Origin: Albibeggiatoa sp964388965
GTDB lineage: Bacteria; Pseudomonadota; Gammaproteobacteria; Beggiatoales; Beggiatoaceae
Length of the DNA: 64,000 nucleotides
NCBI GenBank assembly: GCA_964388965.1
Contig: CAYMCP010000005.1
Coordinates: forward strand, 1 to 64,000
Reading direction: 5' to 3'
Below the pieces are notes generated by a model, which had not been told where the DNA came from, searched no databases, and was given only the letters and a program-made list of their open reading frames with translations. Shown in pieces: positions 1 through 9,910 of the stretch. The translations under genes were made by a program, and so were the position numbers. The number at the start of each line of letters is the position of its first letter. The stretch's first letter is position 1.

Positions 1-65
1 CAATCACTTATGCAAATACGCTCCACCTAAAATCAATGACTTACAAACTTTTTCGGAGTTTTCAG
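1..65. repeat. 104-bp inverted-repeat element, copy A (right part only)
   Basis: The first 65 bases match the last 65 bases of the complete copy at 10094-10197 almost base for base, ending in the same terminal inverted repeat (TTTTTCGGAGTTTTCAG). The left part lies outside the window. The element ends two bases before the ATG at 67, and its terminal repeat contains GGAG with an 8-nt gap to that ATG, so it probably provides the Shine-Dalgarno site of the following gene. Confidence 0.9.
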
Positions 66-66
66 T

Positions 67-2748
67 ATGAATAATAGGTTTATAGCAGCTACATTATCTG
101 ATAATTTTATCATCGCTGCGTTTCAACTGATTTCTTGGGCATTATTTAAGCCTTCGGCATGGCGGCAATGTATTAATCAATTTTGTCTCCAACATCAATT
201 ACAACCAATTCCTTATGATTTTTGTTTAACTCATATTAATAATGAAACTTGGAAAAAACGCCCTATTTTCCAATTATTTCTCACTTATGCTGTTTTTCCA
301 ATTTTAATTACTTTTATCTTTTTAGCTATCGCTAATACAACTGAATATTTTAAATTATATCCTTTTGAATCTGAAAATATTTTTTTTGCAGCCATCGGTA
401 GTCTTGTGTTTGGTATAAGCTCGGCATTGATTATTGGCTTGTTGATTAGTTTTATTTCTGGATTGGTCGCAAGTTTTTTGCTGACAATTGTTGGTACATT
501 TTTGCTTGCTGAAGGTAATTTGTCAGTTTGGCATGTTGTAGCTTTATGTTTTTCTTTAGGTGTGATTGGTAATAGTTTTATCCAAATTACAAATGTGCAA
601 AAAAATACACTTGGATTGATTGATATTGCTTTAATGATATGGGGGTTTTTAGCTGGCTTGATTGGTATTAGTTTAATTTCATTTATACCCCTTTTTATAA
701 CGGGCGATGTCGGTACAACGATCGGTATCATTATGCTTTTAAGTTTAATAATAATTATTATAACAATTAAATTAACTCAAATTAAACCTAATCAAACCGT
801 ATTAAAATTATATTTTATTTTAATTTTAGCCGAAGTTTTTTTTAGCATCGCACTTTTTTACTATCAGACAACAGGTTGGCTAATTGGTTTAGCACGAGGT
901 TTTAATTATTCTGTATTGCTTGGCGCAGCGATTGCCTTGCCACATTTAGCTATTAAGGCTATTTTTAAGGCTGCTAATGAACAAACGAATATTGCCGTTA
1001 CAGTTTCTAGTGCGTTAGTTGTTACTGTGCTGTGGGCGACACTTGCAATTTCATTAAATCAAATAACAACCAATATAACGTACTATTTAACATATAGTTT
1101 AGTTTCAGTAGTATTAGGTTTGAGTTTTTCAAGCTGGCAAACTGTGTTTTTTAGCCTAATTGCTTTTCTTTTAAACCCAGTTTTGTATTTTCGAGATAAA
1201 AACAGTCAAAATCCTAATTTAATTTATTGGAATACTGCATTTTTAACTGATTACAAACATTTGCCGGTCAACTTAAAAGAACATTTATTATTAATCTTAC
1301 AAAAAAATCCACAACGTGCGCATAAAGCATTAGATAGGTTGGCTAAATTAAGTCATTATCGTCGTTTGGTAGATGAGTGTTTGCTTGAAAAATCAACTAC
1401 TTCTATTGCAGAAATGCGCAGTTTATATCGAGAAAAAATACAAGGTACTAAAGATTTAAATGTGTTTATTCATTTAAGTAAAAATTTAAATAAAACAGAG
1501 AAATTAATTGATATTAATGAAAAAATTTTACATACCAATGAGCAAATTGATGAGGTACAGAAATTAATTATAAGCATTGAAAATAGTAACGAAACCCATT
1601 TATTGCCTTATGCAGAGCAGTGGTATCAAAATTTAGATAAATATAGAACTGATTTACATGATTCAGTAGATGAAAATAAGCTGATTGAATCACCTTATAT
1701 CGTTGGACAACCATTGCAAGCAGGGGCAAGTTTATTTAAGGGGCGTAAAAAAATTATTACAGAATTGAAGAATTCTTTATTTATGCACGATATTTCAGTT
1801 TTTTTGCATGGACAGTATCGAATTGGCAAAACATCATTGTTATTAAATTTAATTGGTTTACTGCGTAATCCAGATGATTATGTGATTTTATTTGTTGATT
1901 TACAGGGTGCAATTTCTCTAGGTCAGAACACTGCTGGCTTTTTTCACCGTGTTAGTAAGGAAATGCAGCGTAGTGCAGCGCGGTTTTATAATTTAGAATT
2001 ACCTGATTTAACTAGGCAGCAGCTTAAAACTGATACCTTATCTATTTTTGATGATTGGCTAGATCAAGTACAGGATTTTATTGGTAATAAAACACTATTA
2101 TTGACTTTAGATGAGTTTGCTAAGTTAGATGATTGTTTGCGTACAAAACAAGCAGATTTTAGTGAAGAAATTTTAGATGTGTTTAGCAATTGGATTCAGC
2201 ATCGTCCCCGTTTTCAAATGATCATTACTTCGCAGAGTAAGCGTGAATTTCAACGTTGGTCACAATTAGCAAATCGTATGGAATTCAGACATTTAGCTTA
2301 TTTAGATCAAGAAGAAGCGGTTCAATTAATTGAACATCCTATCCAAAATTTTGAATTACATTATCATACTGAGGCGACGCAACGAATTTTAGAGCTGACT
2401 CAGGGGCATCCTGCATTAATTCAAGCGATGTGTAGGGAAATTGTTATAATTAAAAATACGCAAAATTTACAAAATCGTTTTTCTGTCACTGTAGACGATG
2501 TTGAACAAAGTATCCCAAAAGTGATTGAAACGGGACAAATGATTTTTTCAATTTTTGACCAAAAAGTAGAGGAAGATGGTCGCGCATTTTTGAAACACCT
2601 CGCACGGCAAAAAACTTTGCATAATACGGATGATTTTATTGATAAAAATGTAATTGAACGCTTGGAGCGTTTGGAGTTAATTGAAAGAGTAGATGATGAA
2701 TATCGGTTTAAAATCGATTTGTTTTTACGATGGTATTTAAATAATTAA
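67..2748 (+). CDS. Membrane-anchored P-loop ATPase (STAND/AAA-like), function unknown
   Basis: 893 residues. Residues about 70-380 form a long polytopic region with roughly ten hydrophobic segments. A charged helical linker (about 395-550) follows, and then an ATPase domain. The Walker A motif is GQYRIGKTS (about 581-589), and a Walker B-like stretch LLTLDEFAK lies near 676-685. The C-terminal 150 residues look like the helical and winged-helix tail typical of STAND-type NTPases. I do not recognise a specific family beyond membrane-bound AAA-like ATPase. The 5' end abuts a mobile inverted repeat whose GGAG seems to act as ribosome-binding site. The neighbourhood contains only decayed accessory genes, so a defence or signalling role is possible but is inference only. 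Base composition is AT-rich like the rest of the window. Confidence 0.8.
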   Translation: MNNRFIAATLSDNFIIAAFQLISWALFKPSAWRQCINQFCLQHQLQPIPYDFCLTHINNETWKKRPIFQLFLTYAVFPILITFIFLAIANTTEYFKLYPFESENIFFAAIGSLVFGISSALIIGLLISFISGLVASFLLTIVGTFLLAEGNLSVWHVVALCFSLGVIGNSFIQITNVQKNTLGLIDIALMIWGFLAGLIGISLISFIPLFITGDVGTTIGIIMLLSLIIIIITIKLTQIKPNQTVLKLYFILILAEVFFSIALFYYQTTGWLIGLARGFNYSVLLGAAIALPHLAIKAIFKAANEQTNIAVTVSSALVVTVLWATLAISLNQITTNITYYLTYSLVSVVLGLSFSSWQTVFFSLIAFLLNPVLYFRDKNSQNPNLIYWNTAFLTDYKHLPVNLKEHLLLILQKNPQRAHKALDRLAKLSHYRRLVDECLLEKSTTSIAEMRSLYREKIQGTKDLNVFIHLSKNLNKTEKLIDINEKILHTNEQIDEVQKLIISIENSNETHLLPYAEQWYQNLDKYRTDLHDSVDENKLIESPYIVGQPLQAGASLFKGRKKIITELKNSLFMHDISVFLHGQYRIGKTSLLLNLIGLLRNPDDYVILFVDLQGAISLGQNTAGFFHRVSKEMQRSAARFYNLELPDLTRQQLKTDTLSIFDDWLDQVQDFIGNKTLLLTLDEFAKLDDCLRTKQADFSEEILDVFSNWIQHRPRFQMIITSQSKREFQRWSQLANRMEFRHLAYLDQEEAVQLIEHPIQNFELHYHTEATQRILELTQGHPALIQAMCREIVIIKNTQNLQNRFSVTVDDVEQSIPKVIETGQMIFSIFDQKVEEDGRAFLKHLARQKTLHNTDDFIDKNVIERLERLELIERVDDEYRFKIDLFLRWYLNN

Positions 2749-2886
2749 TATAATTTTAATTCATAACATACTGTAGTTCAATCGTTAAAAATAATTGTTT
2801 TAAAATTCGTCGTAGCGGCAAGGCTTGTTAAGTGATTGCTGAGAAAATTTAGATGAATAGTCAATTTTAATTTATAATTAGCTCTA

Positions 2887-2918
2887 CAATACCCTCGCCA
2901 CTAAACTTGCGTAACGGG
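2887..2918. repeat. 32-bp dispersed repeat, copy 1
   Basis: These 32 bases recur as the reverse complement at 27469-27500 with one mismatch (position 2911). Read on the plus strand they can encode a short IPSPLNLRNG-like peptide. The other copy lies between a brnT remnant and a caspase-like fragment, so this may be a leftover of the same kind of accessory gene. Confidence 0.75.
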
Positions 2919-2967
2919 GTTTGAGCAATTGGATGATAAAAAGTTGTGAACTTGTAATTTTTACTTT

Positions 2968-3105
2968 TTACTCTAATTGCTCTTTTTTGCCAACCTTTGG
3001 CGAAGGTATTGTCACTGTGACTTGATTATTATTGCCAATAGTGAAAACAGAGCTATCAACATCGCCTGAGATTTCAATGGACTGCTTGGTGTTTTTATCT
3101 AACAT
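2968..3105 (-). CDS. Small hypothetical protein or gene remnant (45 aa)
   Basis: An ATG at 3105 opens a 45-codon frame. It starts just after the stop of the deiminase remnant on the same strand. The peptide contains ISGDVDSSVFTIGNNNQVT, a pattern I associate with short linker or strand segments in effector-type NTPase and caspase proteins of filamentous bacteria. That association is tentative. It ends in lysine- and glutamate-rich residues. It has no good ribosome-binding site and may be only the surviving piece of a larger gene. Confidence 0.3.
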   Translation of the reverse strand: MLDKNTKQSIEISGDVDSSVFTIGNNNQVTVTIPSPKVGKKEQLE

Positions 3106-3121
3106 AGTCTGATTTACCTGA

Positions 3122-3413
3122 TTAAACTTTTGGTTCTTGCTGTGTGGTGCAATGAATGCCTCCACCTCCCGCCGCAATGCCATCAATGTTAATCTGGATA
3201 ACTTCCCGATCTGAACTTCTGGCAAAAGCTTTTTGCCCCAAATTTTCTGACTTGCGCCAAATGCCATCCATGTGCGCAAGTGAGGGTCGCCCTTGTCCGG
3301 CATGAACCAAGTATTTTTTTGTCCATCCCAGCAAATACCTCTTTTGTTCCGCCCAGCAGAGTCGTGGCTGCGATAGTACCGAGTGATTTAACGAAATGAC
3401 GGCGAGAAATCAT
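3122..3413 (-). pseudogene. Remnant of a Tat-targeted agmatine/peptidylarginine deiminase
   Basis: The 5' end (from 3413) encodes a twin-arginine signal peptide beginning MISRRHFVKSLG and ending near VFA. After a run of seven A's near 3318-3324 the frame is off by one. The shifted frame reads WFMPDKGDPHLRTWMAFGAS and then KKLLPEVQ, which is the N-terminal signature of agmatine deiminases. It then jumps straight to DREVIQINIDGIAAGGGGIH and CTTQQEP before the stop at 3122. That is the C-terminal signature carrying the catalytic Cys of this family. About 280 central residues are therefore missing. The gene has one homopolymer frameshift and a large internal deletion and cannot make a working enzyme. 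The family hydrolyses agmatine or peptidyl-arginine guanidino groups; this copy would have been exported by Tat. Confidence 0.75.
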
Positions 3414-3525
3414 TTTTTTACCCCTGTTTCGATATTTAACGATAGAGATTTTATTAATTTTTAACGGTATTCAAGCGGATTATATTTTAAGCAATGAGGC
3501 GAGTAATGCGCTATCCGAGTTTTGA

Positions 3526-4260
3526 TTAACTAACAAAAGTACGCGCTTCGACTATAAGCCGTTTCATTTCTGCAACCGCTTGATTAAGACCAATAAAAAG
3601 GGAACGTGCGATGATTGCATGACCTATATTCAATTCGCAAAATTGGGGAATATGGGCGATTTTAGCAACATTGTGATAGTGTAAACCATGTCCAGCATTA
3701 ACTTGTAAACCTTGTTGCGCTGCATATTCTGCTGCAATGGTAATGCGTTTTAATTCTTCGGGATGATTTGTATTGGCAAAATGACCGGTGTGAATTTCAA
3801 CAACAGGCGCATTTGCTGCTATAGCCGCGTCAATTTGGTTTTTATCCGGATCGATAAATAGGGATACTTTAATGCCTGCATTGCCTAGCCGCTCACAAGC
3901 TTGTTGTATTTTTTGCTGTTGGCAAGCGACATCTAATCCACCTTCAGTTGTCAATTCTTCACGCTTTTCGGGTACGAGACAAACATCATGAGGTCGCACT
4001 TTTTCCGCAAAGGCTAACATTTGCTCCGTCACCGCCATTTCTAAATTCATGCGTGTTTGTAAAATATCTTTTAGCATGATGACATCGCGCTCTTGAATAT
4101 GGCGACGATCTTCACGTAAATGTAAGGTAATTAAATCCGCTCCCGACTGTTCGGCTTCAATTGCAGCTTGAATGGGGTCAGGATAAAGCGTACCACGCGC
4201 TTGGCGCAGTGTTGCAACGTGGTCAATATTTACGCCTAGATAAATTGGTTGATTTTTCAT
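3526..4260 (-). CDS. pdxJ: Pyridoxine 5'-phosphate synthase
   Basis: 244 residues, the full length for PdxJ. It condenses 1-deoxyxylulose 5-phosphate with 3-amino-2-oxopropyl phosphate to make pyridoxine 5'-phosphate, the last step of the DXP-dependent vitamin B6 route, as a cytoplasmic TIM barrel. The N-terminal signature [16 protein letters not shown], the segment [13 protein letters not shown] and the C-terminal [10 protein letters not shown] and [10 protein letters not shown] blocks are all intact. The ATG at 4260 gives the expected N terminus (GVNIDHVA from residue 9). In many gammaproteobacteria pdxJ follows recO/era; that context is absent here, and the gene stands alone between a pseudogene and gcvPB. 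Confidence 0.96.
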   Translation of the reverse strand: MKNQPIYLGVNIDHVATLRQARGTLYPDPIQAAIEAEQSGADLITLHLREDRRHIQERDVIMLKDILQTRMNLEMAVTEQMLAFAEKVRPHDVCLVPEKREELTTEGGLDVACQQQKIQQACERLGNAGIKVSLFIDPDKNQIDAAIAANAPVVEIHTGHFANTNHPEELKRITIAAEYAAQQGLQVNAGHGLHYHNVAKIAHIPQFCELNIGHAIIARSLFIGLNQAVAEMKRLIVEARTFVS

Positions 4261-4362
4261 TTACATAGTTGATTGGAAAAAAGCGATATTATCAATCAGA
4301 ATTAGTTGATTAATCAATCTTGTTTTATCCAATCCTAGGGTAATCGCATTAAAATTTTTAGT

Positions 4363-4450
4363 TGTTTAGGACGCTAAGTGCGTCCAATTGGGTGACGACG
4401 CGGCGCACGTTACAAGGAAACGAATCGGGTGATGACGCAGTGCATCCTCA
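4363..4450. repeat. GACGC-type palindromic intergenic repeat
   Basis: Contains GGACGCTAAGTGCGTCC (an interrupted palindrome) and further GACGACGCGG and GATGACGCAGTGCATC units. Similar strings recur in the intergenic gaps near 9944, 20215, 32740, 37100, 47440, 55640 and 62836. It is GC-richer than its surroundings. It lies between convergent-free ends, directly after gcvPB on the minus strand. Confidence 0.6.
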
Positions 4451-4455
4451 TGTGG

Positions 4456-5916
4456 TTATCTCACACCGTCTTCATTCCACACAATATCTAATTGCTTTGC
4501 AGCTCGGACATCATCTAAACGACGCACTGGTAAGCTATAAGGTGCTTTGCGTAATATTTTAGCATCTGTTTTCGCCTCTTGCCAAATTTCGATCATCGCA
4601 TCCACAAATCTATCTAAAATCTGTTTATCTTCAGTCTCTGTAGGTTCGATGAGTAAACATTCAGACACGAGTAACGGAAAATAAGTTGTTGGTGCATGGA
4701 AACCTTTATCTAATAAACGCTTCGCAAAATCCATGGCGGTTATATTCAACTCCTTTGCTTGTTTTTTCAAAGTTAAGATAAATTCATGACTAGCACGCCG
4801 TTTAGGGAAAGCGATTTCAAAACCTGCTTCACTTAGCTTAATTTGCAAATAATTTGCGTTTAACGTGGCAAATTCCGCCACACGGTGCATTCCATCACGT
4901 CCCAATACTCTGGCATAAATATAAGCGCGTAGCATAATACCGACGTTGCCAGCATGAGCCAGTAAATAGCCTATAGATTCTGGCAAATCTTGCTCGGCTA
5001 GCCAGTAGTATTGATTTTGCGCATTTTTTCCAACTATGGGTACAGGTAAATGCGGTAATAAACGCTCACTCACGCCAACAGGTCCAGAACCAGGACCACC
5101 ACCGCCATGAGGCGTTGAAAAAGTTTTGTGTAAATTCATGTGAATAACATCAAATCCCATATCACCAGGGCGTACTTTGCCTAAAATAGCGTTCAAATTT
5201 GCGCCATCGTAATACAGTAAGCCACCTACATCATGCACAGCTTTAGAAATATCTTTGATTTCACGTTCAAAAACACCCAAAGTTGAAGGATTAGTTAGCA
5301 TAATGCCCGCAGTTTGCGGACCAAGAAATTTTTTTAATGCGTCAATGTCTACGTCACCTTGATTATTGGTGGGAATTTCGCGCACTTTAAAACCACACAT
5401 TACCGCAGAAGCGGGATTTGTCCCATGTGCAGCATCTGGCACTAACATTTCTGTGCGAGCATTATCATGACGTGCATTGTGATAAGCACGAATCATTGCG
5501 ACACCTGCAAACTCACCTTGTGCGCCTGCGGCTGGTGCGAGTGATACGCCTTTCATACCCGTGACAGCTTTTAGAATTTGTTGTAATTCATATAAAATGC
5601 TTAAAATACCTTGAGAGTGACTATCTGGCGCGCCGGGATGATGAGATAAAAAATTGGGTAACATTGCCAAACGATTACAAATACGTGGGTTATACTTCAT
5701 AGTGCATGAACCCAATGGGTAAAAATGTGTATCAATCGAAAAATTTTTTTGCGATAAATTGGTGTAATGTCTCACTGCTTGCATCTCGGAAACTGCTGGC
5801 AATGCTGCTGCTTGTTTACGGCGCAAATCTGCTGGAATATCAGTAAGATCAGCAAGATGTGATGGATATTGAGACGTATTAGTACGATTTGGAGTGGAGT
5901 GTTCAAAGATGAGCAT
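4456..5916 (-). CDS. gcvPB: Glycine dehydrogenase (decarboxylating) subunit 2 (P2)
   Basis: 486 residues. This is the PLP-carrying half of the two-subunit form of the glycine cleavage P-protein, which decarboxylates glycine and passes the aminomethyl group to lipoylated GcvH. The PLP lysine lies in [18 protein letters not shown] (about residue 270). The blocks [19 protein letters not shown] and [13 protein letters not shown] are all family hallmarks. The matching subunit 1 (gcvPA), gcvT and gcvH are not in the window. In most genomes gcvPA directly precedes gcvPB, so this gene appears separated, or gcvPA lies elsewhere. The ATG at 5916 gives a normal N terminus. Confidence 0.95.
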   Translation of the reverse strand: MLIFEHSTPNRTNTSQYPSHLADLTDIPADLRRKQAAALPAVSEMQAVRHYTNLSQKNFSIDTHFYPLGSCTMKYNPRICNRLAMLPNFLSHHPGAPDSHSQGILSILYELQQILKAVTGMKGVSLAPAAGAQGEFAGVAMIRAYHNARHDNARTEMLVPDAAHGTNPASAVMCGFKVREIPTNNQGDVDIDALKKFLGPQTAGIMLTNPSTLGVFEREIKDISKAVHDVGGLLYYDGANLNAILGKVRPGDMGFDVIHMNLHKTFSTPHGGGGPGSGPVGVSERLLPHLPVPIVGKNAQNQYYWLAEQDLPESIGYLLAHAGNVGIMLRAYIYARVLGRDGMHRVAEFATLNANYLQIKLSEAGFEIAFPKRRASHEFILTLKKQAKELNITAMDFAKRLLDKGFHAPTTYFPLLVSECLLIEPTETEDKQILDRFVDAMIEIWQEAKTDAKILRKAPYSLPVRRLDDVRAAKQLDIVWNEDGVR

Positions 5917-6117
5917 AATGTTTTCTAGGTTTGAATGATTCGCAGCTAGTGTAATATTTTCGTTTTATTACTGCAACAATGAGCATAATCACGCAATACG
6001 GCTAATTCCTTTCTGTATTGATGCTAAAAAATCGGTATTTTGACAATACACAAACTAGAAATTTCTCCAATTACCCCTATATCGGCACTCATTTTTTCAA
6101 TTAAAGACAACTGTTCA

Positions 6118-6146
6118 TTGATAATTATTAGTTGATAACAGATAAT
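6118..6146 (+). promoter_or_regulatory. Likely sigma-70 promoter of secA
   Basis: TTGATA at 6118-6123 and GATAAT at 6141-6146 are separated by exactly 17 bases. Each box differs from consensus by one or two bases. The expected start point is about 30 bases before the secA ATG at 6184. Promoter calls by eye in AT-rich DNA are weak evidence. Confidence 0.45.
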
Positions 6147-6183
6147 TGTTTATTTCACACCGGTATACAGAATAAATAACCCC

Positions 6184-8934
6184 ATGTTAAATATCATTAC
6201 GAAAATCTTTGGTAGCCGAAATGACCGCCTTATCAAGCGCATGTACAAAGTTGTTGCGCAAATTAACGCATTAGAACCAGAAATCTTAACCTTATCAGAT
6301 GAAGCGTTGAAAGCTAAAACCGTTGAATTCCGCGAACGTTACGATAAAGGTGAAACTTTAGATCAATTATTGCCAGAAGCGTTTGCAACTGTGCGCGAAG
6401 CGGGGAAACGTATTTTAAATATGCGTCACTTCGATGTGCAACTTATCGGTGGCATCGTACTGCATCAAGGTAAAATTGCAGAAATGCGTACTGGTGAAGG
6501 TAAAACATTGGTTGCAACGTTACCAGCCTATCTTAATGCACTGACTCAAAATGGTGTACATATCATCACAGTCAACGACTATCTTGCTAAGCGTGATGCT
6601 GAATGGATGGGTAAATTATACAATTTCTTGGGACTCAACGTTGGCGTAGTGGTCCCCAATATGACGTTAGAGCAAAAGCAACGAGCTTATGCCGCTGATA
6701 TTACCTACGGCACAAATAATGAGTTTGGTTTTGATTATCTACGTGACAATATGGCGTTTTCTGCCGACGATCGTCTACAGCGCAAATTAAATTACGCCAT
6801 CGTGGATGAAGTTGATTCTATCTTAATTGACGAAGCACGAACTCCGCTGATTATTTCAGGTCCGACTAATGATACTTCTGATTTGTACAAAGTAATCGAC
6901 AAAATGATCCCGTCACTGGTACCACAGGAGCGCGAACCACACAAAGATGATGAGGAGGAAGTACCGGGTGATTACTGGGTTGATGAGAAAAATAAACAAA
7001 TTATGTTAAGCGATGCCGGACACTTGAAAATTGAGACTTTTTTACTCAAAGAGGGTGTCCTCAAAGAAGGCGAAAGTTTATATGATTCCAGTAATATTAT
7101 CATCGTACATCACGTTAATGCTGCGTTACGCGCTCATAAATTATTCCAACGTAACGTAGATTACATCGTCAGAGATAACGAAGTTATTATTGTTGATGAG
7201 TTTACCGGTCGTACCATGCAAGGAAGACGTTGGTCAGATGGCTTACATCAAGCGGTTGAAGCCAAAGAAGGTGTGCCCATTCAGAATGAAAATCAAACAC
7301 TTGCTTCAATTACCTTTCAAAACCTATTCCGTATGTATGACAAATTATCGGGTATGACGGGCACAGCAGATACGGAAGCTTATGAATTCCAAACAATTTA
7401 TAACTTAGAAGTCACAGTTATTCCAACTCATCGTCAAATGATACGCAATGATATGCCAGATCGGGTGTATTTAACGCTGGCGGAAAAATTTGACGCGATT
7501 TTAGAGGATATTCGTGATTGTCAGCAACGCGGTCAACCTGTGTTAGTGGGTACTGTTTCGATTGAAACCTCAGAACATTTATCTAAATTACTCACCGACG
7601 CCAATATTGAGCATAGAGTATTAAATGCTAAATTCCATGAACAAGAAGCGCAAATTGTCGCTCAAGCAGGTCGTCCCGGCGCGGTGACTATCGCAACCAA
7701 TATGGCAGGTCGTGGTACAGATATTGTGCTAGGCGGTAATGTTGAGGAGGAAGTGAGCACATTAGGCGACGCGACTGAAGAGGAAATGCAAACAGTTCGT
7801 GATGAATGGGTAAAACGTCATGCGGCGGTGATTGAGGCAGGTGGTTTACACATCATCGGCACCGAACGACACGAATCACGTCGAATTGATAACCAATTAC
7901 GTGGACGTTCAGGTCGTCAAGGTGATCCCGGATCAAGTCGTTTTTACTTATCGCTTGAAGATAGTTTAATGCGTATTTTTGGCTCTGACCGCGTTGCAGG
8001 TTTGATGAAAAAATTAGGCATGGAAAAAGGTGAAGTCATTGAACATCCTTGGGTTACAAAGGCAATTGAAAACGCACAACGCAAGGTGGAAGGACGTAAC
8101 TTTGACATACGGAAACAGTTGCTTGAGTATGACGACGTGGCAAATGATCAGCGCAAGATTATTTACCAAGAGCGTAACGATTTAATGGCAGCAGTAGATG
8201 TTAAAAGTTATATTCAAGATTTACGCTATGAAGTGATCAATGATGCCATTGATGCGTTTATTCCACCACAAAGCCTAGAAGAAATGTGGGATTTAGAAGG
8301 TTTGGAGAAAATGCTCGAAACGCAATTTATGTTAAAACTACCAGTACGCCAATGGCTGGAGGATGATGATGAATTGTATGAGCAGACTTTGCGCGAGAAA
8401 ATTATCGAAGCAGCAGAGGCGGCACATGATGAGAAAGAGGCGCAAATAGGTAATGCACAGATTTTACGCGATTACGAAAAAGCCGTAACTTTACAAGTTC
8501 TAGATACTTTGTGGAAAGAGCACCTAGCAGCAATGGATTATTTGCGCATGGGCATTCATTTACGTGGTTTTGCGCAGAAAAATCCGAAGCAAGAATATAA
8601 GCGCGAAGCGTTTGAGATGTTTCAACATTTATTGCGTCGCTACAAACAGGAAGTGATTGCAGAAATTTCTAAAGTACAAGTCGCAAGACAAGAGGAAGTA
8701 GATGCAATTGAGGCAGAACGTCGCCGTAATGCGCCAAAAATGCAATTTAGACACGCACGAGTAGAAGGTTTAGTTAATGAATACAGCGAACAACAAGCAG
8801 CTCAACAACAAACAGGAGAAGAGGCTGCCAGACAACAACCATTTGTACGTCAAGGCAAGAAAATTGGACGTAATGACCCTTGTCCTTGCGGTTCGGGCAA
8901 AAAATTCAAACAGTGTCATGGTAAACTGAACTAG
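6184..8934 (+). CDS. secA: Preprotein translocase ATPase SecA
   Basis: 916 residues, full length. SecA is the motor that drives unfolded precursor proteins through the SecYEG channel at the inner membrane. The Walker A motif is [11 protein letters not shown] (about residues 100-110), and the DEAD-like motif II is [16 protein letters not shown]. The second nucleotide-binding fold carries [15 protein letters not shown] and the Q-rich [13 protein letters not shown] motif VI. The protein ends in the SecB-binding zinc finger [16 protein letters not shown], complete with its three Cys and one His. The gene has its own likely promoter and no obvious ribosome-binding site beyond AT-rich sequence. Confidence 0.99.
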   Translation: MLNIITKIFGSRNDRLIKRMYKVVAQINALEPEILTLSDEALKAKTVEFRERYDKGETLDQLLPEAFATVREAGKRILNMRHFDVQLIGGIVLHQGKIAEMRTGEGKTLVATLPAYLNALTQNGVHIITVNDYLAKRDAEWMGKLYNFLGLNVGVVVPNMTLEQKQRAYAADITYGTNNEFGFDYLRDNMAFSADDRLQRKLNYAIVDEVDSILIDEARTPLIISGPTNDTSDLYKVIDKMIPSLVPQEREPHKDDEEEVPGDYWVDEKNKQIMLSDAGHLKIETFLLKEGVLKEGESLYDSSNIIIVHHVNAALRAHKLFQRNVDYIVRDNEVIIVDEFTGRTMQGRRWSDGLHQAVEAKEGVPIQNENQTLASITFQNLFRMYDKLSGMTGTADTEAYEFQTIYNLEVTVIPTHRQMIRNDMPDRVYLTLAEKFDAILEDIRDCQQRGQPVLVGTVSIETSEHLSKLLTDANIEHRVLNAKFHEQEAQIVAQAGRPGAVTIATNMAGRGTDIVLGGNVEEEVSTLGDATEEEMQTVRDEWVKRHAAVIEAGGLHIIGTERHESRRIDNQLRGRSGRQGDPGSSRFYLSLEDSLMRIFGSDRVAGLMKKLGMEKGEVIEHPWVTKAIENAQRKVEGRNFDIRKQLLEYDDVANDQRKIIYQERNDLMAAVDVKSYIQDLRYEVINDAIDAFIPPQSLEEMWDLEGLEKMLETQFMLKLPVRQWLEDDDELYEQTLREKIIEAAEAAHDEKEAQIGNAQILRDYEKAVTLQVLDTLWKEHLAAMDYLRMGIHLRGFAQKNPKQEYKREAFEMFQHLLRRYKQEVIAEISKVQVARQEEVDAIEAERRRNAPKMQFRHARVEGLVNEYSEQQAAQQQTGEEAARQQPFVRQGKKIGRNDPCPCGSGKKFKQCHGKLN

Positions 8935-9023
8935 CATTTTTACGTTACGCAAGCAGTGGCAAAAAATGCCTTTACTTGTGTAATATATTGCTGTTTTTTC
9001 TACATATTGCTAGCTTGAAATAT

Positions 9024-9845
9024 ATGACAACACTACTTGATTTCATTCTGCGTTATTTTCGTGCCACTTGGTTAGGTTTAATTGGTCCCTTTCAAGATGC
9101 TTACACTCATCGCTATTTACTTTTATTATTGATAAAACGCGATATTACTAACCGTACATCAGGTACATGGTTAGGCGATATTTGGCTATTCTTACAACCT
9201 GCATTACAAATTATAGGTTTTTGGTTTTTGCTCGATATTGTTCTAAAAGTCAAATTTCCTAATCAAGTTCCATTTGTCGATTATTTTCTACTAGGTATGC
9301 TACCTTGGTTATTTATTGCAGAAGTCTTGTCACGTAGCTTAAATGTGTTACGTGAATTTGGTAGCTTATATCAACGCGCCGTTTTCCCTACCATCATTCT
9401 ACCGTTATTACCTTTGAGTCTTTCAGCCGTTTTATATAGCGTTGTCATGGCAGTGGTTGCAGGTTTCGTTGCAGGCTATGAGCACATATTATCAGGTTTT
9501 GCGATGATTTATCTTATCGCGCTGTGGATAATGCCAATTTGCTATTTATTAGCGATAATTGGCTTATTTTTAAAAGATATAGCACAACTATTTCCTTTTT
9601 TAATTACAATTACTTTATACCTCACACCCATTTTATATTTACCAGAACTTGTGCCAGAATCAATGCAATGGATTTTAATCATTAACCCGGTCGCAGATAT
9701 TATGGCGTTAATTCATGCTATTACACAAGATTTAGCGTGGAACTGGGGGAATGTCATTCGACCTATCGTATTTTGGCTTATTTTATTGGGTCCTGCTTGG
9801 GCTATTTATCACCGCGCTCAACCACATATTCGAGAAATGCTATAG
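9024..9845 (+). CDS. ABC-2 type polysaccharide/polyol-phosphate export permease (Wzm/KpsM-like)
   Basis: About 273 residues from the ATG at 9024; a TTG at 8976 in the same frame would add 16 residues and is less likely. It has six predicted membrane segments. The amphipathic region RYLLLLLIKRDITNRTSGTWLG before the first segment and the TPILYLPE-like loop near residue 210 are typical of O-antigen and capsule export permeases. These permeases work with a Wzt/KpsT ATPase, usually encoded directly downstream. No ATPase gene follows here, since the next 450 bases are repeats, so the partner must be elsewhere. It starts 89 bp after secA on the same strand. Confidence 0.75.
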   Translation: MTTLLDFILRYFRATWLGLIGPFQDAYTHRYLLLLLIKRDITNRTSGTWLGDIWLFLQPALQIIGFWFLLDIVLKVKFPNQVPFVDYFLLGMLPWLFIAEVLSRSLNVLREFGSLYQRAVFPTIILPLLPLSLSAVLYSVVMAVVAGFVAGYEHILSGFAMIYLIALWIMPICYLLAIIGLFLKDIAQLFPFLITITLYLTPILYLPELVPESMQWILIINPVADIMALIHAITQDLAWNWGNVIRPIVFWLILLGPAWAIYHRAQPHIREML

Positions 9846-9910
9846 AACTTGTTTGAAATCTTAGCAAATATGTTAGGATATAACGCACTCTTTGATTTAC
9901 CACCAGCAGC

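Noticed and set aside
285..731. 148-residue frame opposite to the membrane ATPase gene
   Set aside because: Lysine/isoleucine/proline-rich shadow of a hydrophobic coding region on the other strand, with no start context or family.
3122..3334. An independent small protein ending GGGGIHCTTQQEP
   Set aside because: It is the frame-shifted 3' end of the deiminase remnant; its start lies inside the shifted N-terminal part.
4362..4562. Plus-strand frame across the GACGC repeat and the end of gcvPB
   Set aside because: Overlaps the well-supported 3' end of gcvPB and consists partly of repeat sequence.
8936..8972. Terminator after secA
   Set aside because: GCATTTTT/AAAAATGC can pair but has no T-run and runs into the next gene's possible start, so I do not call it.
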